In this document: in pieces, positions 26,841 to 33,826 of the stretch
Layout of the letters: each line of letters starts with the position of its first letter
How positions within the stretch are numbered: position 1 is the first letter of the stretch
Source of the DNA: Pristimantibacillus sp052113225
Lineage (GTDB): Bacteria > Bacillota > Bacilli > Paenibacillales > Paenibacillaceae
Direction: 5' to 3'
Length of the DNA: 64,000 nucleotides
NCBI RefSeq assembly: GCF_052113225.1
Contig: NZ_JBFRCT010000005.1
Coordinates: forward strand, 310,001 to 374,000
Program-made: the position numbers and the translations under genes
The notes under the pieces: model-generated
Databases searched by the model: none
What the model saw: the letters and a program-made list of their open reading frames with translations, nothing else
What the model was told of the DNA's origin: nothing

Positions 26841-26904
26841 CCGCGTTTGGAATGAGGAACCAAAGCGGATCTGCTCCCGTATGTGAAGGCAGGGAGGGAT
26901 TCCT

Positions 26905-27744
26905 ATCTGGTGGAAGCAATGGATAAATAATTGGATGGACTACCCTCTAAGACAGGGGATGGTCTGGGGCGGGAAATACCGGATCGAGGAATTTCTGGGG
27001 ATGGGCAGTTACGGTCAGGCCTATCGCTCGACGGATTTGCGGAGGGGCGAAGCCGTTCTTCTGAAGCGGGCAAAACCAAGCAAGCGCGATACCGGCCGGA
27101 GATTGCTGGAGCGGGAAGGCGATATACTTCAAAAGCTTGAACATCCGCAGATGCCGAAGCAGTTGGACAGGGTTGTTCACCGCCGGGAAGAGGCGCTTGT
27201 TATGACCTATGTAGAAGGCGTCACGGCAGAACAAGCTATTCTGCTTGAAGGAAGAACGTTCACGCAGCAGGAAGCCTTGCGCATCATAGAGGCTTTGTTA
27301 TCTCCCTTGCAGTATCTGCATGAAGCGGGTTATGTGCATCGGGATGTGCGAATCCCGAATGTTATGATGAGTGCAAAGGGAATTTATCTGATTGACCTAG
27401 GCTTGGCCTGCAGGATTGGTGAAGAGAACCCTGCCGGGCGAGACGCTGCCGGACCGCCAAGCGGCTTCGCGGACAGCTGGGGAGCCGTGAAGTTTCGCAT
27501 GCGCCAGCCGGATCGGACCAGCGATTTATATGGGCTTGGGCATCTCTTCCTGTTCCTGATGTATGCCGGATATACGCCGCAGGAGGGCGAGAAGGAACGG
27601 AGTTGGGAGGAGGAACTTACGCTTAAGTCGGAAATCAGGAGCTTCGTGAGAGGATTGCTTGACAGCAGGTGGCAGACGGTAACCGAATGCGGGCGGGTAT
27701 TGGAGCAGATTCTGGATCATTATTCCTCGGGAAATAACGAATAA
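26905..27744 (+). CDS. orphan Ser/Thr protein kinase, single domain
   Basis: Hanks-type kinase domain with little else. The glycine loop reads LGMGSYGQAY, the ATP lysine is in VLLKRAKPSK, the catalytic loop is HRDVRIPNVMM (the usual Lys after HRDV is Arg), and DFG is replaced by DLG (LIDLGLACRIG). There is no membrane helix or PASTA domain. The first ATG is at 26935, giving 269 residues, but it has no ribosome site. GGGAGGG at 26892-26898 is 6 bases before an in-frame ATC at 26905, and the intervening codons give a Trp-rich lead (WWKQWINNW). I place the start at ATC tentatively. Confidence 0.75.
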   Translation: MWWKQWINNWMDYPLRQGMVWGGKYRIEEFLGMGSYGQAYRSTDLRRGEAVLLKRAKPSKRDTGRRLLEREGDILQKLEHPQMPKQLDRVVHRREEALVMTYVEGVTAEQAILLEGRTFTQQEALRIIEALLSPLQYLHEAGYVHRDVRIPNVMMSAKGIYLIDLGLACRIGEENPAGRDAAGPPSGFADSWGAVKFRMRQPDRTSDLYGLGHLFLFLMYAGYTPQEGEKERSWEEELTLKSEIRSFVRGLLDSRWQTVTECGRVLEQILDHYSSGNNE

Positions 27745-27854
27745 AGCGGCAAAATGTCGAATTCGGCTAAGGAATCGCGATAGAGCTCCGCTCCTGAATA
27801 TGGAAGGAATCCAGTTGACATTTACTCCGGAAGTTCGTATCCTAAAATTGTCTA

Positions 27855-27929
27855 GCTGATGTAGCTCAGGGGTAGAGCAACGCACTCGTAATGCGTAGGC
27901 CGGGGGTTCAATTCCTTCATCAGCACCAT
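27855..27929 (+). tRNA. tRNA-Thr (anticodon CGT), one base short in the T-arm/acceptor region
   Basis: Acceptor GCTGATG, D-arm GCTC..GAGC, anticodon arm ACGCA-CTCGTAA-TGCGT (anticodon CGT, reading ACG), T-arm starting GGGGGTTCAATT and an encoded CCA. Between T-loop and acceptor the sequence is CCTTCATCAGC. If the T-stem is five pairs, only six bases remain for the 3' acceptor strand, so either stem loses a pair. A related fragment at 30775 has CCCTTCATCAGC and would fold perfectly. It may be functional with a flaw, or a decaying gene. Confidence 0.75.
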
Positions 27930-28103
27930 TTTACGAAAAAGTCCGTTAAATCAACGTTTTGTCGACGTTGAGTGTTACGGATGATCATACGTAGGGCTAC
28001 GCATTCCGCGCAAGTATACGGATGTGCGTAGCCCCATAATACGGGGCCTTTCGCGAAATTTGCGGAAGGTTTTTAAGTTGTCAAATCAATGTATCTCTTA
28101 CAT

Positions 28104-28490
28104 TCAGATAATTCTGCGATACCAATCTAAAAGTGCATTTTGAACTGCGGTTTTAATCTCTTTTTCGATGAAACTTCCTGAGTATATACGGGTCGAATAC
28201 GAATCAAACACAGCATCGATGTTGATGCGATCTAAACTGGTTGCCGACACCCATAGGCCAAATATCCTTGAGTTTGCATATGAGATATAAATAGCTCGAG
28301 ATCTATTCGATTGCATTTCTAAAGTACGATCAGTATCAACAAATGCTTTAATAACTGGCATCATTTCAGACTTCACACGCTTTATCACATCGTTTACATC
28401 GTCTTGATCCCAGTTGCTTTTGTTTTTTTTCCCATTCTTCAATTTTTTCAATTGGTCTCGGAAGTCTACGAACTCATCTTCTTTACTCAT
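28104..28490 (-). CDS. hypothetical protein of 128 residues
   Basis: No family recognised. The start is MSKEDEFVDFRDQLKKLKNG, a charged, possibly helical segment; the rest has alternating hydrophobic strands (RAIYISYANSRIFGLWVSAT, VFDSYSTRIYSG). Ribosome site GGAAAGGAGAG precedes the ATG. The gene is noticeably AT-rich compared with the window and lies just after tRNA-Thr, which suggests acquired DNA. No signal peptide or membrane helix. Confidence 0.65.
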   Translation of the reverse strand: MSKEDEFVDFRDQLKKLKNGKKNKSNWDQDDVNDVIKRVKSEMMPVIKAFVDTDRTLEMQSNRSRAIYISYANSRIFGLWVSATSLDRINIDAVFDSYSTRIYSGSFIEKEIKTAVQNALLDWYRRII

Positions 28491-28549
28491 TTAGTGTTAC
28501 TCTCCTTTCCAAAATGTAATGCCTTGGCAGGGCTGTGCATCTCATGGTA

Positions 28550-28579
28550 AAAGGGTACGGATTATATTCCGTACCCTTT
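28550..28579. terminator. terminator downstream of the first small paralogue
   Basis: AAAGGGTACGG and CCGTACCCTTT form an 11-bp perfect stem 29 bases beyond the stop of the minus-strand gene at 28608. Confidence 0.8.
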
Positions 28580-28607
28580 AAATAGGCACCTACAGAATGG
28601 ATTTGAC

Positions 28608-28838
28608 TTAACGAGGTGCATGAATCGAGATTGCTTGAATACTACGAGGATTAATGAACAAGACTTCATTATCGACCAAGAACAGTGCAGAATTCCCTTC
28701 AAATCCAAGGAATGTAGCATTGATCCCACGTGGACCAGTGTGGTCAAATACAACGTCTACACGTACCCCTGGAGAGAGACGGAATAGAATGCTTGGAGCT
28801 CCACCAAACCCTCCAACAGAACCAGAACCACAACTCAT
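28608..28838 (-). CDS. small tandem paralogue 1 (SH3/Lsm-like barrel, unknown)
   Basis: 76 residues starting MSCGSGSVGGFGGAPSILFR, then a beta-rich core (SPGVRVDVVFDHTGPRGINA, TFLGFEGNSALFLVDNEVLF) ending with INPRSIQAI. The G-x-V-x-V and LF-x-x-P-x-SI pattern suggests a small five-stranded barrel, like DUF2642/Lsm-type folds; this is inference. The Cys-Gly-rich start varies between copies. AAAGGAGG precedes the ATG. Paralogues at 28936 and 29248 are nearly identical in the core, so duplication is recent or homogenised. Confidence 0.75.
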   Translation of the reverse strand: MSCGSGSVGGFGGAPSILFRLSPGVRVDVVFDHTGPRGINATFLGFEGNSALFLVDNEVLFINPRSIQAISIHAPR

Positions 28839-28935
28839 ATTTTTTTCCTCCTTTCAATGAACCTTATACAAGATATGAGAGTTTGTTAGCAAACGACAAG
28901 GCTAATCTACTAATGAATTAATGGATTTTACGAGA

Positions 28936-29184
28936 TTAACAATTTCGAGGTGCATGCAACGAGATTGCTTGAATACTACGAGGATTAATGAACAAGACTT
29001 CACCATCTACCAAGAACAGTGCAGAATTTCTTTCAAATCCAAGGAATGTAGCATTGATCCCACGTGGACCAGTGTGGTCAAATACAACGTCTACACGTAC
29101 CCCTGGAGAGAGACGGAATAGAATGCTTGGAGCTCCACCAAACCCACTATTAAACCCACCATTAAAACCACAACCACAACTCAT
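28936..29184 (-). CDS. small tandem paralogue 2
   Basis: 82 residues, starting MSCGCGFNGGFNSGFGGAPS; the core is almost the same as paralogue 1 (one visible change in FLGFERNSALF and DGEV for DNEV). The C-terminus extends to SLHAPRNC, adding a Cys. ATG at 29184 is 7 bases after AAGGAGG; an in-frame ATG at 29202 overlaps that ribosome site and is rejected. Unit length to the neighbours is about 310-330 bp. Confidence 0.75.
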   Translation of the reverse strand: MSCGCGFNGGFNSGFGGAPSILFRLSPGVRVDVVFDHTGPRGINATFLGFERNSALFLVDGEVLFINPRSIQAISLHAPRNC

Positions 29185-29247
29185 ATATTTATCCTCCTTC
29201 AATGATTCTCATAAAAATATTTGCTAGCAAACGACAAGGCTGATCTA

Positions 29248-29490
29248 CTAACGATGCAACGAGATTGCTTGAATACTACGAGGATTAATGAACAAGACTT
29301 CATTATCGACCAAGAACAGTGCGGAATTTCTTTCAAGTCCAAGGAAAGTGGCTTGGAGCCCCCGTGGACCAGTATGGTCAAATACAACATCTACACGTAC
29401 CCCTGGAGAGAGACGGAATAGAATGCTCGGAGCTCCATCAAATCCTCTATTAAAACCTCCATTAGAACCAACACCACAACCACAACTCAT
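29248..29490 (-). CDS. small tandem paralogue 3
   Basis: 80 residues, starting MSCGCGVGSNGGFNRGFDGA. The core differs at GLQATFLGLERNS from the other copies. It is first in transcription order. ATG at 29490 follows AGGGAGG. The repeated upstream phrase GCAAACGACAAGGCT also flanks paralogue 2, so intergenic DNA was duplicated with the gene. Confidence 0.75.
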   Translation of the reverse strand: MSCGCGVGSNGGFNRGFDGAPSILFRLSPGVRVDVVFDHTGPRGLQATFLGLERNSALFLVDNEVLFINPRSIQAISLHR

Positions 29491-29704
29491 ATATTTTCCT
29501 CCCTTCAATGACTCTCAAACAAAATATGAGAGTCTGCTTTTATACTATTCAGATTTGAAAGAGAGGTATGGACGGCTGACTTAGTCGAAACGCATAAATT
29601 AATCGAGGTATATATTTATAGAGCAAAATATTTAGGCAACGAATGAATATTTATCTTCTTCCTGGTAAAAGATAACTTGGAAATTACGCCCCAAGGAGGA
29701 TAAC

Positions 29705-30265
29705 ATGAACAAATCAATGATGCTGTGTTCGCTTGGCTTCCTCGTCGCAAGCTGCGGGTTTTCCAGTGCAGCAATGGCAAGCCAAGGACATGGCCACCAC
29801 ACGCGCAGTCATGTGATGGAAGCAAAAGCTGCTTTTACCGATACGAAAGGGAATCAGATTGGAACTGTCGTATTGACGGAGGAAAAGGACGGCGTGCATC
29901 TGAAGCTGGAGGCTAAAGGGCTTACTCCAGGCGTTCACGGCATTCACTTCCATAATGTTGGAAAATGCGAGGCGCCGTCCTTCGAATCCGCCGGCTCGCA
30001 CCTGAATCCGAAGAACAAACAGCATGGCTTTGATAATCCGCAAGGCTTCCATGACGGCGATCTGCCGAATATTACGGTAGAAAAAGACGGCACTGTGAAG
30101 GCCGAGATTATTTCGAAAAATGTAACGCTCGACACAGAGGCGCCAAACTCGCTGCTTCCAGTGGCCGGCACCGCGCTTGTTATTCATGAAAAAGCGGATG
30201 ACTATAAGACAGACCCATCAGGCAATTCTGGCAGCCGCGTAGCCTGCGGTGTAATCCAGCACTAA
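29705..30265 (+). CDS. sodC: Cu-Zn superoxide dismutase, probable lipoprotein
   Basis: Extracytoplasmic SOD of 186 residues that converts superoxide to oxygen and peroxide. The signal segment ends at a possible lipobox (VASC, Cys17). Metal ligands are visible in HGIHFHNVGKCEAP, AGSHLNPKNKQHG and FHDGDLPN; the late active-site Arg and disulfide Cys are in SGSRVACGVIQH. The first part after the signal is His-rich (HGHHTRSH), which may aid metal capture. CAAGGAGG precedes the ATG. It lies between AT-rich paralogues and a holin, alone in its transcript. Confidence 0.93.
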   Translation: MNKSMMLCSLGFLVASCGFSSAAMASQGHGHHTRSHVMEAKAAFTDTKGNQIGTVVLTEEKDGVHLKLEAKGLTPGVHGIHFHNVGKCEAPSFESAGSHLNPKNKQHGFDNPQGFHDGDLPNITVEKDGTVKAEIISKNVTLDTEAPNSLLPVAGTALVIHEKADDYKTDPSGNSGSRVACGVIQH

Positions 30266-30270
30266 CATAC

Positions 30271-30311
30271 AAAAGGCACAGCCGTCCTCTTCGGATAGCT
30301 GTGCCTTTTTC
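30271..30311. terminator. terminator between sodC and the holin gene
   Basis: AAAAGGCACAGC and GCTGTGCCTTTTT pair around a longer loop. It is usable from both sides. Confidence 0.75.
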
Positions 30312-30356
30312 AATTCATCCGCGTTCGCTCATCTTCGAAGTGCTTCGATAAAGGCT

Positions 30357-30626
30357 TTATCCCTTTCCTCTTTTTATAAACGTCTGCTTCACCAGCTGGC
30401 TTCCGTACACGGAAAAGGCTCCGCATAAAATACCCTGCAGTACACTTTCCACATGAAAGCCTAAGATGAGACAGGAACAGAGGATGGCTACCGCCGTTAC
30501 CGCATACACTATGGTCCAATCAGGCACAATCGGTGTCTGCTTCAGCATATAACCGATTACCCAGCAGGCTGCCACAACAATCATTAACCGGGGATCGATG
30601 AGATTCGTAATATTCTCCCATGACAT
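30357..30626 (-). CDS. phage-holin-like membrane protein, Hol44/holin_5_2 type
   Basis: 89 residues with three hydrophobic segments (LMIVVAACWVIGYML, TIVYAVTAVAILCSCLILGF, VLQGILCGAFSVYGSQLV). The start MSWENITNLIDPRL and PIVPDWTIVY are typical of holin superfamily V proteins as I remember them. There are no lysin, tail or other phage genes nearby, so it is an orphan, perhaps used in cell lysis or protein export during sporulation. Ribosome site GAAGGAAG is acceptable. Family name not verified. Confidence 0.7.
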   Translation of the reverse strand: MSWENITNLIDPRLMIVVAACWVIGYMLKQTPIVPDWTIVYAVTAVAILCSCLILGFHVESVLQGILCGAFSVYGSQLVKQTFIKRGKG

Positions 30627-30774
30627 ACCGCCACTTCCTTCGCTCTACGCTATAACATCGTACTTTATTCTATGAAACTATGGAGCTTAGTGAGAGGGCT
30701 TCAGTACATGGCCAATAAATAAAGCGCGATGCTCCGAAACCCCGGAACCCGCGCTGTTGCTGGCTTTATAAGAA

Positions 30775-30800
30775 TGCTGATGAAGGGAATTGAACCCCCG
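30775..30800 (-). pseudogene. 3' fragment of a tRNA-Thr gene, inverted
   Basis: Read on the minus strand this is CGGGGG-TTCAATT-CCCTT-CATCAGCA: T-arm plus 3' acceptor of the same tRNA as at 27855, with the missing C restored and without CCA. The sequence 5' of it in tRNA sense does not resemble the rest of a tRNA. Confidence 0.75.
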
Positions 30801-30899
30801 TGCCTTTCTTTTTTTGGGCTAACCGGACACTTCTACACTTATTCATCCGCCTACGCATACGATATGTAAGATATCGCTTGACACAGGAGGCGAATGAGC

Positions 30900-31688
30900 A
30901 TGCCTATTATTCCGAACTTCCCAAGGGAATGGCTGGAGGAGCATACAGTATGGCATCATCAGTATCATGTGACGCCGGGAACAATGCCGCCGCCGGGGTT
31001 CGGTGAGCAGTTTTTACGGTTCCACCGCTACTTTATTAATAAGGTGTATGATTGGTTTGACCGTGTGGGATATGACAAACGGGTTGTTGCCGGCTGGCAG
31101 CAGATGCCTGCGGGCATTATGCAGGCACCGTGCATGAACCAGCAGGCCTTGTACCGGATCATGTATAATCCGCGCTCGTTCAGCACGCTTGATGAGTTCG
31201 GCCGGTTTATAGAGTACAGCGGTGTTCACGGCTGTATCCACGCCACCGCTGCGCGATTGTATAACAACCCGGAGATCGATAACTTTGACCTCTGCACAAG
31301 GCAGACCGAGTTCTACAACATCCATGGCATGGTTGATCAATGGTACCGGAACTGGGAAGCAGCCTGGGGAGTCCGGTCGGACAGCCGCGGCAAGCAGCAG
31401 CTTCCAAGCGGTGTGTCCGTTACGTACAATCGCACAATGCCCGCATTATCGACGCGTAGTAGCTCGATTCCCGAGGCACGAATTCAGCAGCTCGGACGGC
31501 TCGCTTCACCTTGGATCGCTCACCTGCAGCCGTTAGCTCAACGCCCTCACAAATCAGTTCCGCCAGTTCTCCCTCGAACAAGCGGATCATCTGTTCAACG
31601 TCGGCCTCAAATACAGCCGCCACTTCTTCGAATTGCAACTTTAAGGCGTCAAGCGGCAAGGAGCATACAAGCGCAAAGACGTCGCTGA
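30900..31688 (+). CDS. tyrosinase-like di-copper protein with an unusual antisense-encoded tail
   Basis: 262 residues. Residues 1-160 look like a compact tyrosinase central domain: His cluster at 15, 19, 20, 23, FLRFHRYFI (His42), VHGCIH (His110, His114) and FYNIHGMVDQWYRNW (His142), arranged as CuA and CuB sites. It may oxidise phenols, for example in spore pigment or coat cross-linking; this is inference. Residues after about 174 are Arg/Pro/Ser-rich and are encoded opposite the 3' part of the NUDIX gene, so they are probably not ancestral. ATG at 30900 is 9 bases from GGAGG; ATG at 30894 is only 3. Confidence 0.7.
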   Translation: MPIIPNFPREWLEEHTVWHHQYHVTPGTMPPPGFGEQFLRFHRYFINKVYDWFDRVGYDKRVVAGWQQMPAGIMQAPCMNQQALYRIMYNPRSFSTLDEFGRFIEYSGVHGCIHATAARLYNNPEIDNFDLCTRQTEFYNIHGMVDQWYRNWEAAWGVRSDSRGKQQLPSGVSVTYNRTMPALSTRSSSIPEARIQQLGRLASPWIAHLQPLAQRPHKSVPPVLPRTSGSSVQRRPQIQPPLLRIATLRRQAARSIQAQRRR

Positions 31689-32052
31689 CCTCGCGGTCAA
31701 TGAATGGCACGCCTCTTACTTCGCCTGACATTTCCTTGCGTGCCTCACCAAGCGGGATCAGATCCTCGAAGCGGGCAGCTACGCCAAGCTCTTCTTCGAT
31801 CTCGCGTACAGCATCCTGCACGGTCTCGCCGGCCGTTAGATGACCGGCTGCCGTAATGTCGTAACAGCCGGGATAGGTATCCTTCCCGGCTTGCCGCAAT
31901 TGGAACCGCACGTATTGGCGGTTCCCTTCGCGGCGTGTCAGCCAGCAATGGAAGGAACGATGCCAGTAGCCAAGCGCATGGGTCTCAGAACGGCTCGCTG
32001 TGCCAAGCGGATTTAATTGTTCATCATAGATATCGAAGCGTTCTTCTGCCAT
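31420..32052 (-). CDS. NUDIX hydrolase
   Basis: Cytoplasmic pyrophosphohydrolase of 210 residues. The NUDIX box is spread over GHLTAGETVQDA and VREIEEELGV, with one residue fewer than the textbook box, which occurs in the YfcD/isopentenyl-diphosphate-isomerase-like group. That group also shares the opening FDIYDEQLNPLG and WHRSFHCWL. ATG at 32052 follows AAAGGTGG. Its last 269 bases overlap the tail-to-tail tyrosinase-like reading frame. mscL lies immediately upstream (28-bp gap) on the same strand. Confidence 0.88.
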   Translation of the reverse strand: MAEERFDIYDEQLNPLGTASRSETHALGYWHRSFHCWLTRREGNRQYVRFQLRQAGKDTYPGCYDITAAGHLTAGETVQDAVREIEEELGVAARFEDLIPLGEARKEMSGEVRGVPFIDREVSDVFALVCSLPLDALKLQFEEVAAVFEADVEQMIRLFEGELAELICEGVELTAAGERSKVKRAVRAAEFVPRESSYYASIMRALCDCT

Positions 32053-32079
32053 GGAGAGAGCCACCTTTTTGCCATGAAA

Positions 32080-32577
32080 TTAATTGCTGACGGCTGTTCC
32101 TTCTTCCAAGACCGAGGTGCAGTGCTTGCAGCGTGTAGCCTTAATCGGAATTTGGGACAAGCAGTACGGGCATTCCTTCTCGGTAGGTTCTGCGGGAGCA
32201 GCGGCATCCTCCGGCTTAATACGGCGCAGGATGTTAATTCCTTTCACAAGCATGAAGATACAAGCCGCAACGATAAGGAAATCCAGCAATACGTTAATAA
32301 ACTGGCCGTAAGCGATAACGGCTACGCCGTTTTTGGTCGCATCGGCCAAGGTATGTATCGTAACGCCTTCCGGCAGAGGCTTGTCGGAGCCGAGATTGAT
32401 GAACAAATCCTTGAAGTCCGCGCCGCCGAGCATCCGTCCGATGGGAGGCATAATGATATCGTTGACGAGCGAAGTGACGATTTTGCCAAAGGCGCCGCCA
32501 ATAATGACACCAACTGCAAGATCGATCACGTTCCCTTTAATGGCGAATTCTTTGAATTCCTGAATAATTTTTTTCAT
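32080..32577 (-). CDS. mscL: large-conductance mechanosensitive channel with C-terminal zinc ribbon
   Basis: Homopentameric tension-gated channel that releases solutes on hypo-osmotic shock. TM1 is in FAIKGNVIDLAVGVIIGGAF (about 11-30) and TM2 in FINVLLDFLIVAACIFMLV (about 94-112). At 165 residues it is longer than the 130-150 usual for MscL because of a tail ECPYCLSQIPIKATRCKHC, a Cys-x2-Cys / Cys-x2-Cys zinc ribbon. Ribosome site AGGAGGG precedes the ATG. The ribbon could report metal or redox state or act as an assembly clamp; no evidence for either here. Confidence 0.95.
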   Translation of the reverse strand: MKKIIQEFKEFAIKGNVIDLAVGVIIGGAFGKIVTSLVNDIIMPPIGRMLGGADFKDLFINLGSDKPLPEGVTIHTLADATKNGVAVIAYGQFINVLLDFLIVAACIFMLVKGINILRRIKPEDAAAPAEPTEKECPYCLSQIPIKATRCKHCTSVLEEGTAVSN

Positions 32578-32803
32578 GAAGAAATCCCTCCTACAAATAA
32601 TTCGAATGCATATGCTTCCTACTATTGCTAAGCTCTATAAAATCTACTCTACTATATTAGACGATCTTGCGGCTGATAGAAAGTCTGCATCCAGGAAGAG
32701 GCAAATAACACGCTGATAAAATGCAACCTCCATCACCGATCGCCCGTAATAGGCTTAGGCAATTTTAATAAATCCTATTATTATGAATGAAGGGATGGAT
32801 GAT

Positions 32804-33574
32804 ATGTTTAATCGTTTATTGGCCAGTATTGGAATTGGTTCCGCCAAGCTCGATACACTTCTGGAGAAGTCGCAATATGTACCTGGTGAAGAGGCTCGTG
32901 GTGTAGTCAATATCCGAGGAGGCAGCGTTGCACAAAACATAGACACGATACAGATATCGGTCATGACCGAATACATCCGTGAAAGTAATGATCATAAAGT
33001 TAGGGCGCATGGGGAGGTCGGACGTTTCCATGTCAACGCCGCTCCATTCACTTTGCAGGCAGGGGAGACAAAAGAGGTACCGTTCTCGTTCCGTCTGCCG
33101 TATCAAACGCCGCTTACCATCGGCCGTGCGCCAGTCTGGGTGAAGACGGAGCTGGATGTTCGCGGAGGCGTGGATCCAGGGGATAACGACCGAATTGACG
33201 TACTGCCTACAAGCGGTATTAATACGGTGCTTCATGCTCTCGATTTGCTCGGGTTCCGTCTGCGGAATGCCGAATGCGAATATTCTCCTCGCCACGGCGG
33301 CGGTATGCCGTTCGTGCAGGAATTTGAGTTTGTGCCAACGAGCCAGTTCCGCGGCCAGCTGGATGAGCTGGAAGTGATGTTCTTCTCTTCGGATCGTGAG
33401 CTTGAGTTGCTGCTACAGGTTGACCGGAGAGCTCGCGGGCTGGGTGGGCTGTTCGCAGAGGCACTTGATATGGATGAGACGTTCGTACGCTGCAGATTTA
33501 CCGAAGAGCAGCTTCAGGCGGGGCCGGCAGGAATTGCCCGTCAGTTGTCTGAACTGATTGCCAGGACCATTTAG
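32804..33574 (+). CDS. spo0M: sporulation-control protein Spo0M
   Basis: Arrestin-like cytoplasmic protein of 256 residues, close to the 258 of Bacillus Spo0M, which affects entry into sporulation and division. Typical segments: MFNRLLASIGIGSAKLDTLL at the start, PGEEARGVVNIRGGS, VPFSFRLPYQTP and FVQEFEFVPT. The last part has the acidic ALDMDETFVRC. ATG at 32804 is chosen because AAGGGATGG lies about 10 bases upstream; ATG at 32783 has no ribosome site. Confidence 0.9.
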   Translation: MFNRLLASIGIGSAKLDTLLEKSQYVPGEEARGVVNIRGGSVAQNIDTIQISVMTEYIRESNDHKVRAHGEVGRFHVNAAPFTLQAGETKEVPFSFRLPYQTPLTIGRAPVWVKTELDVRGGVDPGDNDRIDVLPTSGINTVLHALDLLGFRLRNAECEYSPRHGGGMPFVQEFEFVPTSQFRGQLDELEVMFFSSDRELELLLQVDRRARGLGGLFAEALDMDETFVRCRFTEEQLQAGPAGIARQLSELIARTI

Positions 33575-33597
33575 TTCGGGTGAGAGGTTGAGCTGGT

Positions 33598-33634
33598 CCG
33601 AGATGCTTCGAGAGGGGCGTCTCGGGCTTTTTTA
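33598..33634 (+). terminator. terminator after spo0M
   Basis: CCGAGATGC and GGCGTCTCGG pair with a mismatch and are followed by a run of seven T interrupted by GC. Confidence 0.65.
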
Positions 33635-33679
33635 AAATATAAGCCCAGTATATGCTTTCCCTATACTGGGCTTATATTT
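33635..33679. repeat. perfect 18-bp inverted repeat
   Basis: AAATATAAGCCCAGTATA at 33635-33652 and its exact complement at 33662-33679, loop of nine. It may be a second terminator or a cruciform/hairpin element after spo0M. 33680-33826 has nothing else clear. Confidence 0.7.
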
Positions 33680-33826
33680 CACCCGCGAAACGTCAGCTGC
33701 TCCTCTCAAGGACGGTGCAGCCGTTTACGCTTGTGCGCGGTGTTGAGATCGTGGCAGGTTAAATCTTGGCTAATTTAAGGTTTGTGGCATAATAAAGGGA
33801 AAGAAGTTCATGAAGGGGAAGTTGGT

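Noticed and set aside
30357..30626. Prophage remnant
   Set aside because: Only a holin-like gene is found; no lysin, portal, terminase or tail gene nearby.
27855..30800. Integrated element bounded by attL/attR at tRNA-Thr
   Set aside because: The two tRNA 3' copies are inverted rather than direct, and no integrase is present between them.
33700..33720. AAGGACGGTGCAGCCGTTT phrase also seen near 40482
   Set aside because: Two short similar hairpin phrases only; could be chance or minor terminator parts, and no third copy was found.
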